In this document: piece after piece, positions 24,935 through 41,041 of the stretch
How positions within the stretch are numbered: the first letter of the stretch is position 1
How the letters are laid out: each line of letters opens with the position of its first letter
NCBI RefSeq assembly: GCF_026210795.1
Contig: NC_089447.1
Location: forward strand, 1,180,501-1,244,500
Length of the DNA: 64,000 nt
Source: Rhizophagus irregularis
Taxonomy: Eukaryota; Glomeromycota; Glomeromycetes; Glomerales; Glomeraceae
Direction of reading: 5' to 3'
Notes under the pieces: generated by a model
Database searches by the model: none
The model's input: the letters and a program-made list of their open reading frames with translations, nothing else
What the model was told of the DNA's origin: nothing
Made by a program: the position numbers and the translations under genes

Positions 24935-26416
24935 ATGGAAACACCTTCTACAAAAAGAGAAGGCAAAGCCTTCGAGTGTCTTAACGACGATGTAAAGGTA
25001 TGAAGTTTGCTAGTCTAAATTAATGAAACAATATTTCCTACAAGTAAGCTACTTATCTTTTAAATTCCATTACTACTTTAGCGATTGATATTGCATAGTC
25101 TTTATGAAACTTGTCTTCGTGACTTTGATAGGTGGGAATCTATTCGTGCAAGACAGGTTAAAGCTGTTAAAAAGTTATTGCCTCTTGGATACACTTCTCG
25201 AAGTTTCGCTAAGTTAGTTTTACCTTATGTTTGGAAATATGTTCGTATTGTTACTAATATAAATAGCGAACGTTCACATAATATCGTAATATCTGAAATC
25301 TTAAAAAATGATAATCTTCTATTTCCTTATGGTGAATATTTAAAAGAATTGGAAATTAATTTTACCGTATGTAGTGGAGACGAACGTTGTCATAAAATTC
25401 CCACCATATCATCATTGCTTCAAGTTATAGCTATTCGATGTGCAAATATACAACAATTGAATTTCCTAGCAAAAGTTGAACATAAAAATACAAATAAATA
25501 TCCAATGGTACCTGGTATATATGATGAAAATGTTATTATTAATCAGATATTTCAAAGATACCTGAAAAATTATCCCAAAACGGAATGGAATGATTTCAGA
25601 AATTTAGTTTCTAAAGCATTCAGTCAAGGTTCATTAGTAGAAGTTACACTTAGTTCAGATTTTCTTCTCATGGATGATGAATGTTTGATTAACATTACAA
25701 AAAACAATCCTGGTATTAGAAAACTTTCATTAAGAGGATCTCAGTTTACTCATACAGGAATAGAGACCGCTCTACAATATTTGGGTGGTAGTTTAAGGGA
25801 GTTGGAAATTTATAATTTATTGGGAGATGGTAGCACTATAGCACTAAGGGGCTCCCCTTTGAATATTACTATTGACTCTTTATTGAGACCATGTCGAAAT
25901 TTACAGCGTATTCATTTGGTTGGCATAAAATATAGATTTGTTGGTAAATTAGAGACATATATTTGTCCTTTACAGTCTATTACAGCAAATCAAGTTGATG
26001 AAGAAACTCTCAGACGTTTATTCTCACTTGTCGATAAACAAACTTTATCTAAAGTCAACATCACTTGTCCTTGTGATGTAGTCAAATGGGATTCATTTCT
26101 TTGTTCTTCTATCTTACCCTTTGCAAAAGATGGTAGCTTGAAAAATCTGATATTACTTATATTACGATGTCAAAATCATCAATATAGTTCTTATGCTTTA
26201 GACCCAGAAGTTATTATGAAGAACATTACGAATACTCTACAAATATCAGAAACTACTGTCAGTTTACTTTGTTCAAAACTAAATGAATGGAGGATATTGG
26301 TGGGCAAGGATACGGGAGATCAATTGTATTCGGTTGAATCAGAAGGGGTCGATTTTGTTTCGAGAACATGCATATTGAATTACGATAGATTGGCTTTATC
26401 TGAATATTGTTATTAA
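24935..26416 (+). CDS. F-box/LRR-like protein
   Basis: Exon 1 (24935-24997) encodes METPSTKREGKAFECLNDDVK; exon 2 (25082-26416) continues RLILHSLYETCLRDFDRW, for ~465 residues. The N-terminal segment, with CLNDDVKRLILHSL and then LLPLGYTSRSFAKLVLPYVWKYV, resembles the degenerate F-box followed by the 'LW..V.I' stretch of the very large fungal F-box families. The rest is leucine-rich, with units such as LINITKNNPGIRKLSLRGSQ and LGGSLRELEIYNLL suggesting irregular LRRs. F-box proteins usually dock substrates on SCF ubiquitin ligases; the target is unknown. These families are strongly expanded in glomeromycete fungi. Confidence 0.7.
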
Positions 26417-27280
26417 CATTCCCTTCACGTTTCTTTCAGAAAAATGCCAGTGCCTATTGTATAATGCATTTTACTCGAAGAGTGTACATAAAAGAACATG
26501 AATTTGTTTCTGTTATTAATCATAATCTTTTTTTTTTTCAGGTCGCTCTTAACACTCAAGTATAATCTCTCTATTGAAGTTGAATAGGTATGATAATTTT
26601 GATTAATAGAAAAATAATTCCATTGAGTTGTTGAGAGTGACCACAAATAACTTGTGATTTGAAACTTGAAAACTGACGGATATGAAATATCTTCTCCGAT
26701 ACATTCGTCACTCTTTTTTAATATTATCAAAGAATTCACAAAAAAAAAGGTTAAAGGTTTGCAAATATTTTCGTTGAATTTTCAATTATTTATGGAAAAA
26801 ATTATTAATGCAGGATATCCTACAATAATAATATTTGGTACTATATAAAAGTTGAGAAGATTTTTTTTTTTTGTTTTAATATGGAGAGAATTTTTTTCTT
26901 TTGTTATTATTAATATTAATTAATTCCTTCCTGTTCTTTCTTTCTCTCCTGAACCCAATGATATATACAAATTATTTATCATTTTTATTTCACTTCAAAA
27001 AAAATCACGTGTATTATTCGTCATTTAGATTGTTAAATATTGCTTAGACTTAATATAAAAAAATAAAATTTGCTATCTTTAAAATTTAAAAATAGACATT
27101 TTTTATATAGTACTAATAAAATGTCTAGTCAAAATTATATTACTCGGTTCTACAATATCACCTGCAAATGCAAATTCTGATACGCGGAATATCATGATCT
27201 GCAAAAAATTTCCTTTTCTTTTACGTGATATAGTTGATATAGAGTAATTCCACACAACATTTTTACATTTTTCAATTAGA
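26417..27280. other. Intergenic spacer
   Basis: About 860 bases, AT-rich with poly(T) and poly(A) runs. Short frames on both strands (26425-26739 minus, 26666-26848 plus, 27103-27300 minus) have no recognisable features and low-complexity composition. No repeat stands out. Confidence 0.5.
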
Positions 27281-28790
27281 ATGCGACCCGACGAGTACAA
27301 GCAATCACAATCACGAAAATATCAAGCAAAATTACGCTCTCGAGACTCAGAAGCTTCTAAAGAAATACAGGAAAAACGAAAAGAGCGAAGTTCAAAGTCA
27401 CGAGGTGGTCTTCAGAATAAATCTGGCGATAAAGAATATAAAGAAACTGAGGAAATAGGCGAAGAAAATGGTAATAAAAATTAACCTTCATTTTTTTCGT
27501 CGTAAAATTGTATCGTAATAACTTCTTGTTCCTTAGATAAGCCTAAACGACAAAGCTTTCGAAAACGAAAAGTTGAAAGTAATTCTTACCGATATAAAGA
27601 TATATCTGATACAGAAGGTAATAAAATGTATAATTCGCTTTTTTATTAATAACGCGTATAAAATAATTTATCTACCCTTTAATTTAGAAGCTATAGATGG
27701 AATTGATTTAGGAACTAGAAACTTGTTACAAATGATCGATGATTCAGGCAAATTACTTATTTTTCTTTCGAATTTTAGATTTTTGATTATTATTATGTTA
27801 ACGACAATGTAAAATCGATTAATAGAAACTCGATCTTTTGATCCTTCAATATATTTTCAATTCAAAGAAGAAAAGGATTGGGATACATCAGTTGATGCTT
27901 CAGTAAATGAAGATGAGGTAAATTATAAATAAGAAATCTTTTTTTCTTTTGTTATCTTCATTAACATAAATTTTTATTTAAAGATTTATCAAAATTTGAT
28001 GAATATACGTTTCGATGAATTAGAATTATCATTGTCTAATGTATCATTAGCCGAGAGATTGGATTTAATCGATGATATTTTTACTGTAGGTATTATTTTA
28101 TTTTTTTATATCAATAAAAAAAAAATATTTCAACCTCTATATATATTTTTTCTCTAGGAAAAACAAGAAACTAACGTAGATTCAAGCTTATATACCACGG
28201 GTCCTATTGTTCCAAAAACAGTGAGAAACATTCCTATTGTTCCGCAAAAATTTATATCAAAGAATGTTAAACCCATCGAAATACCAACAAGTGTGCAAAG
28301 TTCAACTTCGAACAATATAATAAAGGAGCCACAAAGTAAGAAAACGATTGAGATCGATTTAGGGAAGAAAATTGTTGCTAATAATGCATCACAAGGTATA
28401 TCAGGAAGTAAGAGAATCCAAAATTCGTTTCCAGATTTATAATTAATAGAATTTTCTTTATATTTAGCGTCTGCATCCACAAATAAGAAGCCAATTTCGC
28501 ATTCATTAATAAGTAATAAAGACGATGATGATATTGATGACTTTTTGAAATCACTAGATGAAGAAAATGGTAAATTTTATTTACAAAATATTTTATTATG
28601 TATACAAATAGTAATTTTTTTCTCTGTTTCTCTTTTTATTTTAGCCAAACAAATTAAACCAACTAGTTCCTTGCCAAATAATAAAAGGGGAACAAAAAAA
28701 ATTAGTATTAACTTGAAAAATCAAAATAAAATAACTGCAGGAAAAAATGATGATGATACAGAAGATTGGTTAGACGATATTTTAAAGTAG
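27281..28790 (+). CDS. Aven-like protein (apoptosis/checkpoint regulator family)
   Basis: Seven or eight exons. The N-terminus is basic and Arg/Lys/Ser-rich (MRPDEYKQSQSRKYQAKLRS). The first conserved patch, SYRYKDISDTE, matches the Aven pattern 'RYQDIE'. The second, IYFQFKEEKDWD, matches 'F-x-F-A-E-E-K-E-W-D'. The protein ends EDWLDDILK, like the 'LEDWLDSMI' terminus of animal Aven. Animal Aven binds Bcl-xL/Apaf-1 and activates ATM; what a fungal homologue does is unknown. One intron (27748-27825) appears to use a GC rather than GT donor: the exon ends ...GATTCAG before gcaaat, and the next exon resumes in frame with ...S-ETRSFDPSIYF. Other introns are GT-AG. Family assignment rests on three short motifs in the correct order. 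Confidence 0.7.
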
Positions 28791-28898
28791 TTTATTATTT
28801 ATTTTAGCAATTATTTAAACTAATGAAATTAAAATACTTTAATCCTAATAAAATTATTCTATATTGTTGTAAGATAATTTATTAATTGGAATTTTTAC

Positions 28899-30137
28899 TT
28901 ATTCGATATTATAAAATGATTTTAAAATAATAATATATTCGTCGGGATATCTTAGAAAATGTTGTACATGTTCACTGTCGGCCCCAAATCTTTTTTCAAC
29001 AATTTTCAATATGCCTTTTTTGCCTTCAATATTAATAAAATTACTTTCTCTTTCCTTTATTTTTGATATAAATTCTATTGTGTCTTTTTCAGGCACAATT
29101 TTATCGCCAGGTCCATATAAAAATAAATACTTTATATCTCTACCATCATGAATACCACCAGGAATATTATATAACGATTTGTGGGCAAAATCTTGATATT
29201 TTTTAACAATAGGTAATGTAAAGAATATTGATAATACGGGAACCAAAAAGGGAAGTTTTACCATAGATACTTCGTTTTGGGAATTTGAACTGGGAATACT
29301 AGGGTTTAATAGTGTGCGTCTTAAAAAACTTCCCATTATACCCAATGCAAGATATTTTTCTGTAATAGGAGAAGGAGCTGAATCAATTACACAAGATTTT
29401 ATTGAATTTAAAAAAGATTCAGCATCTTCACTTGATATGTTTGTTCCAGATGATATTTGCTTTTGATCATTTTCTAAATAATTTTTTGATAAGCTTTTAA
29501 CAGCTTCACATAACATAGCATAATGATAAGTACCATTATTACTAAATACGTGAAATCCAATATTTTTCGGTTTCCCTTGTTCAATCCACATGCTAATTAA
29601 TTCTTTTGCTAACCGATTAATATCTCTAGGAATTGTCCAAGGAAAAAATACATGATAAAATGGCGGTATATGAGATAATGTATTAGTATGAAAAGTATTT
29701 GTATATAGAGAAATATATTTATGTAAATATTTTGGTTTACAATTCCACCATCCTATTAATATCATTAATGATGGTTTATCATGGGAGGATGATTTTTGTG
29801 TAAAAGAATCATCATCGTATGCAGGATACACTTCGGAAATATTGTGAATGTGATGATGCGATTCATGCGATGTTTGATGTTGTGTAGCAGTATCGGAAGA
29901 GGAAGGAGATTGTTGTGATGGTTGATATACAAAAGTTTTGTTCGCATTTTCCGCATTGCTTATTGTAGTTTTAAGTTGACGTTTAAAATAGAAATTATTA
30001 TTAAAATTAAAAAATTTATATTTAAAAGTCGATGAAATAAAATGACGTTTTGGTGAAGAAAAATATTTGTGAGATAAAGTTTTTGTATTAAATAATGTAA
30101 TCGACGTGACCAAAAGTATAAAAATTTTTGGTTCCAT
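28899..30137 (-). CDS. TMEM53 family (DUF829) alpha/beta-hydrolase-like protein
   Basis: Single exon, 412 residues, start ATG at 30137-30135. Residues 1-25 are hydrophobic (signal anchor or mitochondrial leader). A low-complexity Ser/Gln/His region runs to ~120. Then come SLMILIGWWNCKPKYLHKYI, FPWTIPRDINRLAKEL, NIGFHVFSNNGTYHY (position of the hydrolase nucleophile elbow; here S-N-N-G), SCVIDSAPSP (Asp position), and FLYGPGDKIVPEKD plus FGADSEHVQHFLRYPDEY near the C-terminus (Asp and His positions). This order is the DUF829/TMEM53 layout. TMEM53 proteins sit in the nuclear envelope/ER in animals; the enzymatic role is unproven. A G-S-N-G elbow variant is typical of the family. Confidence 0.85.
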   Translation of the reverse strand: MEPKIFILLVTSITLFNTKTLSHKYFSSPKRHFISSTFKYKFFNFNNNFYFKRQLKTTISNAENANKTFVYQPSQQSPSSSDTATQHQTSHESHHHIHNISEVYPAYDDDSFTQKSSSHDKPSLMILIGWWNCKPKYLHKYISLYTNTFHTNTLSHIPPFYHVFFPWTIPRDINRLAKELISMWIEQGKPKNIGFHVFSNNGTYHYAMLCEAVKSLSKNYLENDQKQISSGTNISSEDAESFLNSIKSCVIDSAPSPITEKYLALGIMGSFLRRTLLNPSIPSSNSQNEVSMVKLPFLVPVLSIFFTLPIVKKYQDFAHKSLYNIPGGIHDGRDIKYLFLYGPGDKIVPEKDTIEFISKIKERESNFINIEGKKGILKIVEKRFGADSEHVQHFLRYPDEYIIILKSFYNIE

Positions 30138-30347
30138 GGTTCAAGGAATCAAAACGGGAAAAGGTTGGTTGTATAATGAAAAAAAATCGGCATGACAACT
30201 ACTTGAAGATCAAATCTCTCCTAATGCGGTCAAACAATCAAACAATGGAATTTTGCATTGGCAGTTGTACAAAGGTCTTCGTACATAAATCAAAAAAAAA
30301 AAAAAAAAAATATTTGAACTCTTTAGATTTCATTAGCATCAAAATTA

Positions 30348-30772
30348 ATGTATCCAACACGAGTTGTTCGTGCTTTGCATAAACATGTTCCACTTATCAA
30401 ATTTCTTGGGCCAAGAGATAAACTTCATAAAGGTATTGTACGGATATAGAATTTTCTTACTCCTAAACACATTAACACAATAAACATTTCTTAAAAGAAC
30501 GCACTGGTACAACACCAAAACTTCATCCAGCAGAACCTAAAGAAACCGCTTCCCCCTCAAATACTCCATCTGATCATAAATCTATAATAGCTTTTTCACA
30601 ATTACCCGAGAAATACAAGAGAAAGGGTCCTTCTCCCGAGGAAATAGATGCGATTGAAGTAGGTTCATATTTTATTTATTTTTGATTAACTAATATCTAA
30701 CAATTAATTTTCATTTATTAGCATGGTGGAGCAGATAACATAATTCGTTATAAGGGTTACTTTAAATTTTAA
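30348..30772 (+). CDS. KGD4: Alpha-ketoglutarate dehydrogenase subunit KGD4 (MRPS36/YMR-31)
   Basis: Three exons (30348-30432, 30498-30658, 30722-30772) give 98 residues. The N-terminus MYPTRVVRALHKHVPLIKFLG is a short mitochondrial presequence followed by the family's 'H-x-PLI-x-F' motif. The C-terminus LPEKYKRKGPSPEEIDAI-EHGGAD matches the 'LPxKYRRK...SxEExxxIxxGG' block of human MRPS36. The protein, once thought ribosomal, tethers the E3 (lipoamide dehydrogenase) subunit to the 2-oxoglutarate dehydrogenase core. It is too short and too broken by introns to be seen from single open frames. The gene converges with EFTUD2 93 bases away. Confidence 0.85.
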
Positions 30773-30864
30773 TTTATCAAAAATCACCGATGTGATATGT
30801 GAACGTCTATGTAATACAACTCACACGTGGAAACTGATTGTCCGTATTATTGAAATGACATAAT

Positions 30865-35158
<4,294 letters not shown>

Positions 35159-35476
35159 ATTTTTGGATAATGAGAAAGCAAAAAAAAAAATTAAACTTAT
35201 CGACTTGTACAGATTACAAATGATTGGGCAAATCAATTTATTCCAGTATAATAAATACACGTTTCTATAAAATATTATTTGTCCAATAAATTTTGAACAC
35301 GAATTTATCTGAAGTAAACTAACCAATGAATGAATTCCACATATCATCTTATGTTTATAAGATGAAAGCGATAAAAGCCCATGATTTTTTAAAATTCATG
35401 GTTTTGAAACCTAGTCTTCGTGCATTAATTAAATCGTACTTGGCTTAACTGCTTTCAAGCAAGTTGTCCATAAAGG

Positions 35477-38120
35477 ATGAAGTGCAATCGACGATTTCTT
35501 GTTCTCTTAATTTCTTCGGCTCTTGCTGTCTGTATTTCTGCAGAGGAAGCTGTTCCTAGCGCGGAAGTTCGACCAGAATTTAAGGTAGTAAAAGTGTCTG
35601 CAACTTTATGGCTTTATGATATTTCCTTTGATATGTTTTTGTATTTAAATAAATAGATATAGAAACTTCTTATGAAGTGTTTTTTTGTTCGAGAAACCCT
35701 TTGTTTACAAACCACACTATACAAGTTTTTTCACCCGAAAGGGTATTTTCTTTGCTGTTGGTTTGGGCTTTGTTTCAGATTTTACATAGCAAGTTTTAAA
35801 ACAGTATCAACCTTCATGTATAATTTTATAAAAATTTTTTCTTTCAATTTACGCTAATTTCATCAAAAATGACATGTATTCTCTTATTTTTTTTTTTATA
35901 GCCCACAACAATTAAAGCACCATTTTTAGAACAATTCACAGATGATTGGACTAAACGGTGGTCACCAAGTGAAGCCACTAAGGAAACAAAGGATGGAGGC
36001 GAAACTTTTAGTTATGTTGGAAAGTGGAAAGTTGAAGAACCAACTGTTTTCCCGGGAATTTTAGGGGACAAGGGATTGATTGTAGATTCAAAAGCGGCTC
36101 ATCATGCAATATCCGCTTCTCTTAATAATTCTTTGGATAACACCAACAATACCCTAGTAGTCCAGTAAGTCATCGTTTTATAAACGATCTATGATCTTTC
36201 CTTTTGGAGTCTTTTATTAATAATTTTGTCATTAGATATGAAGTTAAACTTCAAAATGGACTTGAATGTGGCGGTGCATATATGAAATTATTAACAGAAT
36301 CTGAGAAAGGAATCCATGCTGAAGAATTTTCTGATAAAACACCATATACAATTATGTTTGGACCTGATAAATGCGGTGCCACCAATAAGGTACACTTTAT
36401 CTTCAGACACAAAAATCCAAAGACTGGCGAATATGAAGAGAAGCATATGAATAGTGCTCCTTCAGCGAAAATATCAAAACTTAGTACTCTCTACACACTT
36501 ATCGTAAGGTAATATATTAAGTGCTAAAGTTCTTTTTTTTTTATTATAAGAATAATTTACATATTTATATTATTTACAGACCTGATAATTCATTTGAAAT
36601 CCGAATCAATAATGAATCAACCAAGACTGGTGATCTTCTTAAAGATTTTTCACCAGCGATCAATCCTCCAAAGGAAATTGATGATCCTAAAGGTATCTTT
36701 CAACGATTTAAATGATGATTATTAAGACTTTGTTTAAGATATTTACTATAATCTTTAATATTATATTTAGACAAAAAACCAGATGATTGGGTCGATAATC
36801 CAAAGATTCCCGATCCCAGTAAGTTTGTTTATATACATAATCTTATATACATTAAATAATTATTTTAGTGTCTAAATATTATTATTATCATCTTACTTAA
36901 AAAATAGATGCGAAGAAACCTGATGATTGGTAATTATATTTATAACTTTTCGTTAGTTCAATTCTTAAATTTATCACATTATCAACTGGGTTAATGTTCA
37001 ATAATAGGGATGAGGATGCACCTTCCGAGATTCTAGATCAAGATGCTAAAAAGCCTGAAGGCTGGCTTGATGATGAACCAACTACTATTCCGGATCCTGA
37101 GGCTAAGAAACCTGAGGATTGGGACGATGAAGAAGATGGAGATTGGATTCCTCCATCAATTCCTAATCCAAAATGTGAAGAAGCTCCTGGATGTGGTGAA
37201 TGGAATCGTCCAATGAAGAGCAATCCAAACTATAAAGGTAAATGGTATCCTCCAGAAATTGAAAACCCGGCTTACAAAGGTCCATGGGCTCCTCGTAAAA
37301 TTTCAAACCCTGATTATTTTGAAGATTTGCATCCTTCTAACTTTGAAAAAATCGTAGGTTGATTTTATTAGTATTTGGGTTCGTTATTTTTTTGTGACTT
37401 ATATTTACTATAACATTAATTTAGGCTGCCATTGGTTTTGAACTCTGGACTATGCAAAACAACATTCTTTTTGATAATATTTATATCGGTCATTCTGAGG
37501 AAGACGCAAAGAAATTTGCCGAAGAAACATGGGTTATTAAATATAAAATTGAAAAAGACGCAGAAGATCTGGATTCTAAGCCTGAAACTGCAGAGGTATG
37601 TTATCTTCGCATGTTTATGTATCACAAAATCATGATTTTATATTATTTATTTCTGACTTACTGTTGGTTTTTTTAGCAACCTCCATCTATCTGGGATAAT
37701 CCTGTTGAATACTTACGATCAGAAACTGACGAATTTATTAAAATAGCATTTGAAGATCCTCTGGACGCCGTTAAACAAAAACCAGAGATAGCAGGACTTT
37801 TCGGTGGAGCGGCTGTTATTCTCTTCACACTCCTCACAGTTCTATTTAATTTAATAACTTCAGCTAAAAGAGTACAGTATAATTTTAATAATTTTGTTAT
37901 ATTGTTTGTATAAATTTTTAACTGAACTTTTTGTCGTACTCTATTTAAATAGCCATCTGCTCCTCACAAAAAAACCGACGAACCAACTCCCGATGACAAA
38001 GATGCAGACAAAGCAGATTCACAGGATGATGGTGGTGATGGTGATAATGAGGGAGAAATTAATGCAGGAGAAAAAAAGATTAATAAAAGATCAGGAAAGA
38101 AACCACCAAAAGACAATTAA
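35477..38120 (+). CDS. CNE1: Calnexin, ER membrane lectin chaperone
   Basis: About nine exons. A signal peptide ([22 protein letters not shown]) is followed by the lectin domain with [16 protein letters not shown] and [12 protein letters not shown] (the conserved KPEDWD/‘GPDxCG’ family block). The proline-rich P-domain follows, with repeats [24 protein letters not shown] and then [23 protein letters not shown] transmembrane helix ([16 protein letters not shown]) and an acidic-then-basic cytosolic tail come last. It binds monoglucosylated N-glycans during ER folding. An exon of only 22 nt (36908-36929) lies in the P-domain and joins in frame as PD-P-NAKKPDDW-DED. The membrane anchor separates it from soluble calreticulin. 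Confidence 0.96.
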
Positions 38121-38336
38121 TAATATGATATTTTACTATCTTATGATAATTTTTATTTTATTTTTTTTATTCAAAAGTATTTAAGAGAAGTATTATATAG
38201 TAGTAGTTTCATTTCATATTAATTTTTACTTTAACACTAAAACATTTGGTCACATAGTTAATGATCGTGTACTTCCAAATATATATATATATATTATTTG
38301 AAGTACATATAATTTTATATATTAGAAATTAATAAA

Positions 38337-38654
38337 ATGACTCCATATGTTAAATGCATTATTGGAGCTGTATTCAAGGCAAAATTATTATTCGTTATTA
38401 CCAAGGCTAAATTTATTCACTGCTTATCTAAGAGCCCAAGTTTGATTCGTCAAGATTACGTAATCAAACTAGATCTTTCTGCGGATTATAATGAAAAAGT
38501 TACTGGTGCATTTTGCGTATCACCACACACAAAGTGGTTTGCTACTATTTTTTTTGTCACCTTAACCAATCTTTCTTTCCTCATTCTTAGAATATTTTGG
38601 TTATTAATATTATTAACTTATACATTCATTCAAATACATCTCACTACTCCTTAG
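38337..38654 (+). CDS. Hypothetical small membrane protein (105 aa)
   Basis: Uninterrupted frame from an ATG 216 bases downstream of the calnexin stop. Residues ~8-25 are mildly hydrophobic. Residues ~67-100 (WFATIFFVTLTNLSFLILRIFWLLILLTY) form a long, strongly hydrophobic stretch that could span the membrane once or twice. The middle part is charged (VIKLDLSADYNEKVTG). I do not recognise the family. A short AT-rich leader with a TATATATA run (38280-38300) precedes it. It may be lineage-specific or a chance frame. Confidence 0.4.
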   Translation: MTPYVKCIIGAVFKAKLLFVITKAKFIHCLSKSPSLIRQDYVIKLDLSADYNEKVTGAFCVSPHTKWFATIFFVTLTNLSFLILRIFWLLILLTYTFIQIHLTTP

Positions 38655-38728
38655 GAGTATAGAGAAACTTTTTTTTTAAAGGGAAAAAAAAATTTTCTCC
38701 AAAAAAATTTCGTACAGTAAAAAAAAAA

Positions 38729-40260
38729 ATGTCACCAGCACCAACGGTACTTGTACTTGGCGGCTTAGGCTTTATAGGCCGCAACTTTGTTCCCTATCTT
38801 TATGAGAATAAGCTCGCTTCGGAAATAAGAGTAGTTGACAAGTCGTTACTTTTAACGGCTAATTTGAACCCTAGACAAAGAGAGGCGTTTGAAAATGTAG
38901 AAGTTAAGCAAAAGGACCTGGTTGATCCTGGTACTTAAAATTTTAGACGAATTATTTCATAACAAATTTCCTTTTGTTATATTTAGAGTTAATGACGCGT
39001 TATTATTAACACACGTTGCCATTTTTGTACAAATATTGATGATATTATTTGATCAGCTTCCATCAAAGAAGTTTTTACTCGGGAAGATGAGAGTTCATAT
39101 GATTATGTGTTTAATTTAGCTGCCGAAACAAAATATTCACAAAATGAAAGAGTTAGTCGTCAAATTCGATCATAAAGTGTATTAATATTTTGTTGTATAA
39201 ATATGCGCTAATATTTGTATATATCATATGAAACTAGGTTTATGAAGAACGTGTCTATTTATTATCAGTTCGTAATGCTGAAGAGGCTGCTAGACGAAGA
39301 GTCAAATGCTTTGTAGAATTGTCGACAGCAGAAATTTATCAAAGCGATAAAGTAAATTGAATTGTAGTTGTAATATTTTACGTATAAAATTAAAAATTTA
39401 TTAAGTTTCTTATCTGTTAAAGAATCCCAGCAAAGAAGACGAGAAAATTAAACCGTGGACTATTATGGCCAAATATAAATATAAAGCCGAAGAAAAATTG
39501 AAGACGATCGAAGGTCTTAACCTGGTCATTTTGCGACCGGCTGTTATTTATGGAACAGGTGCAATAATGGGATTAGTCCCTCGTATTGTATGTGGTAGAA
39601 TTTATCAATATACCAAAGAGGAAATGAAATTTTTGTGGGCCAAAGATCTAAAGATTAATACAGTCCACATAACGGATGCTGTTCGCGCAATGTGGCATAC
39701 TGCTACCTGGTATGAGGAGAATCAGATAGCTGGTAAAAGAGTTTTGATTTATAACTTGGCTGATCAAGGCAATACAGGTGCGTAATTATTTGTTGAAGGT
39801 TTATTTTGAACGGACATCTAATTCAAGCGTATTTTTAGATCAAGAGAAAATTAACAAACACATAAGTAATATCTTCAACATACAAACTGGATTTCATGGA
39901 ACAATCACTTCTAACCTTGCCCAAGTGTGTATAATCTCATTAAAACAAATTCATTTATGAATGTTTTAATTAATTTTAATTTTTTTTTAGTTGAATCTTG
40001 ATAATGCCACTGATGAAATTAATGACAAACATATGCGTCCTTGGGTAACTCTCTTGAGGACTAATAAAATTAAGAATACTCCATTAAGTCCTTATTTGGA
40101 TAAAGAATTATTATATAACAATGCATTGTCCGTTGACGGTACTAAAATTACCAAAGAAACAGGGTTTGAATATGAAGTACCTCAGATTACAGATGAAAAA
40201 ATTCAAGAAATGATAGATGATTTTATTGTATTGAATTTGTGGCCCATTAATGATGATTAA
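38729..40260 (+). CDS. Atypical SDR / NAD-dependent epimerase-like protein
   Basis: About six exons. The Rossmann motif is VLVLGGLGFIGRNFVPYL (GxxGxxG). Later blocks are DYVFNLAAETKYSQ (NLAA, the fifth strand), CFVELSTAEIYQSDK (Ser/Thr of the active site), AKYKYKAEEKL (YxxxK position: Y-K-Y-K), LVILRPAVIYGTG and INTVHITDAVRAMWH. These are the standard features of extended/atypical SDR epimerase-dehydratases. The missing N-terminal part after VDP continues in an exon beginning ~39057 (A-SIKEVFTRE), so the frame after 38922 in isolation is not coding. Substrate unknown; a nucleotide-sugar or related substrate is family knowledge only. Confidence 0.85.
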
Positions 40261-41041
40261 TGGTTATTATTTGTATGTTTTTAGTTGTTTGTATTTTATT
40301 CTTAATAGATTTTCTTATATTATTTTAAAGAAATTTTATTTAGGTATTATAAAATCTACTGGTTTATTGTAATACATAATCTTCCCTTTTTATTTGATTC
40401 TTCGTTTCATCGTTGTCTAAATATTCTAATAAAGCTCTTTTAAATAATAGTACAGTTGAAAATCGCTAACTATATTTGAATTGCGGTCGGTAAAAATTAA
40501 ATCCATGTTATTTATATCAAAAAAAAATTTTGAGCTTTGGTAAAAAAGGCAATATAATTGTAGATCAATTTTCGCTTCGCTGAATACAACATTCTCATTT
40601 AAATGATGATCCCGAACATTAATACCGTTATATTGTAGATCATTTTAGAAAAAAAGAATATCATAAATTTATAAGTTCCATTCGTAAGAGATTATATGGA
40701 TAATAAAGATAATAAGATATTGCGAATTACGAAATTTATTATATTAAAAGTATAATTTAACGCGATTTATTTTTTTTATTGACGACTTTTTTAAAGAATC
40801 ACACGTGTTCAATGTCTAATTAGATTGAATGTATATTGATAATTAATTATGTAGTTTTTGTGACATATTTTCATTAAGAATAAGAATATGATTAGAAAGA
40901 GAATTAAAATATATTTGAATAATTATTTAATAAAATTAAATTTTATAAGAATGCAGCAAAAGAGATTAAATAAAAATAAAAAATTATTTTGCTGATTCAA
41001 AATAGTCCATTTTCCATATTATCATAAATGTTCAAAATAGC
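40261..41041. other. Convergent intergenic spacer
   Basis: About 780 AT-rich bases between convergent genes; it should contain both 3' ends. No gene, tRNA or clear repeat is visible. Confidence 0.55.
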
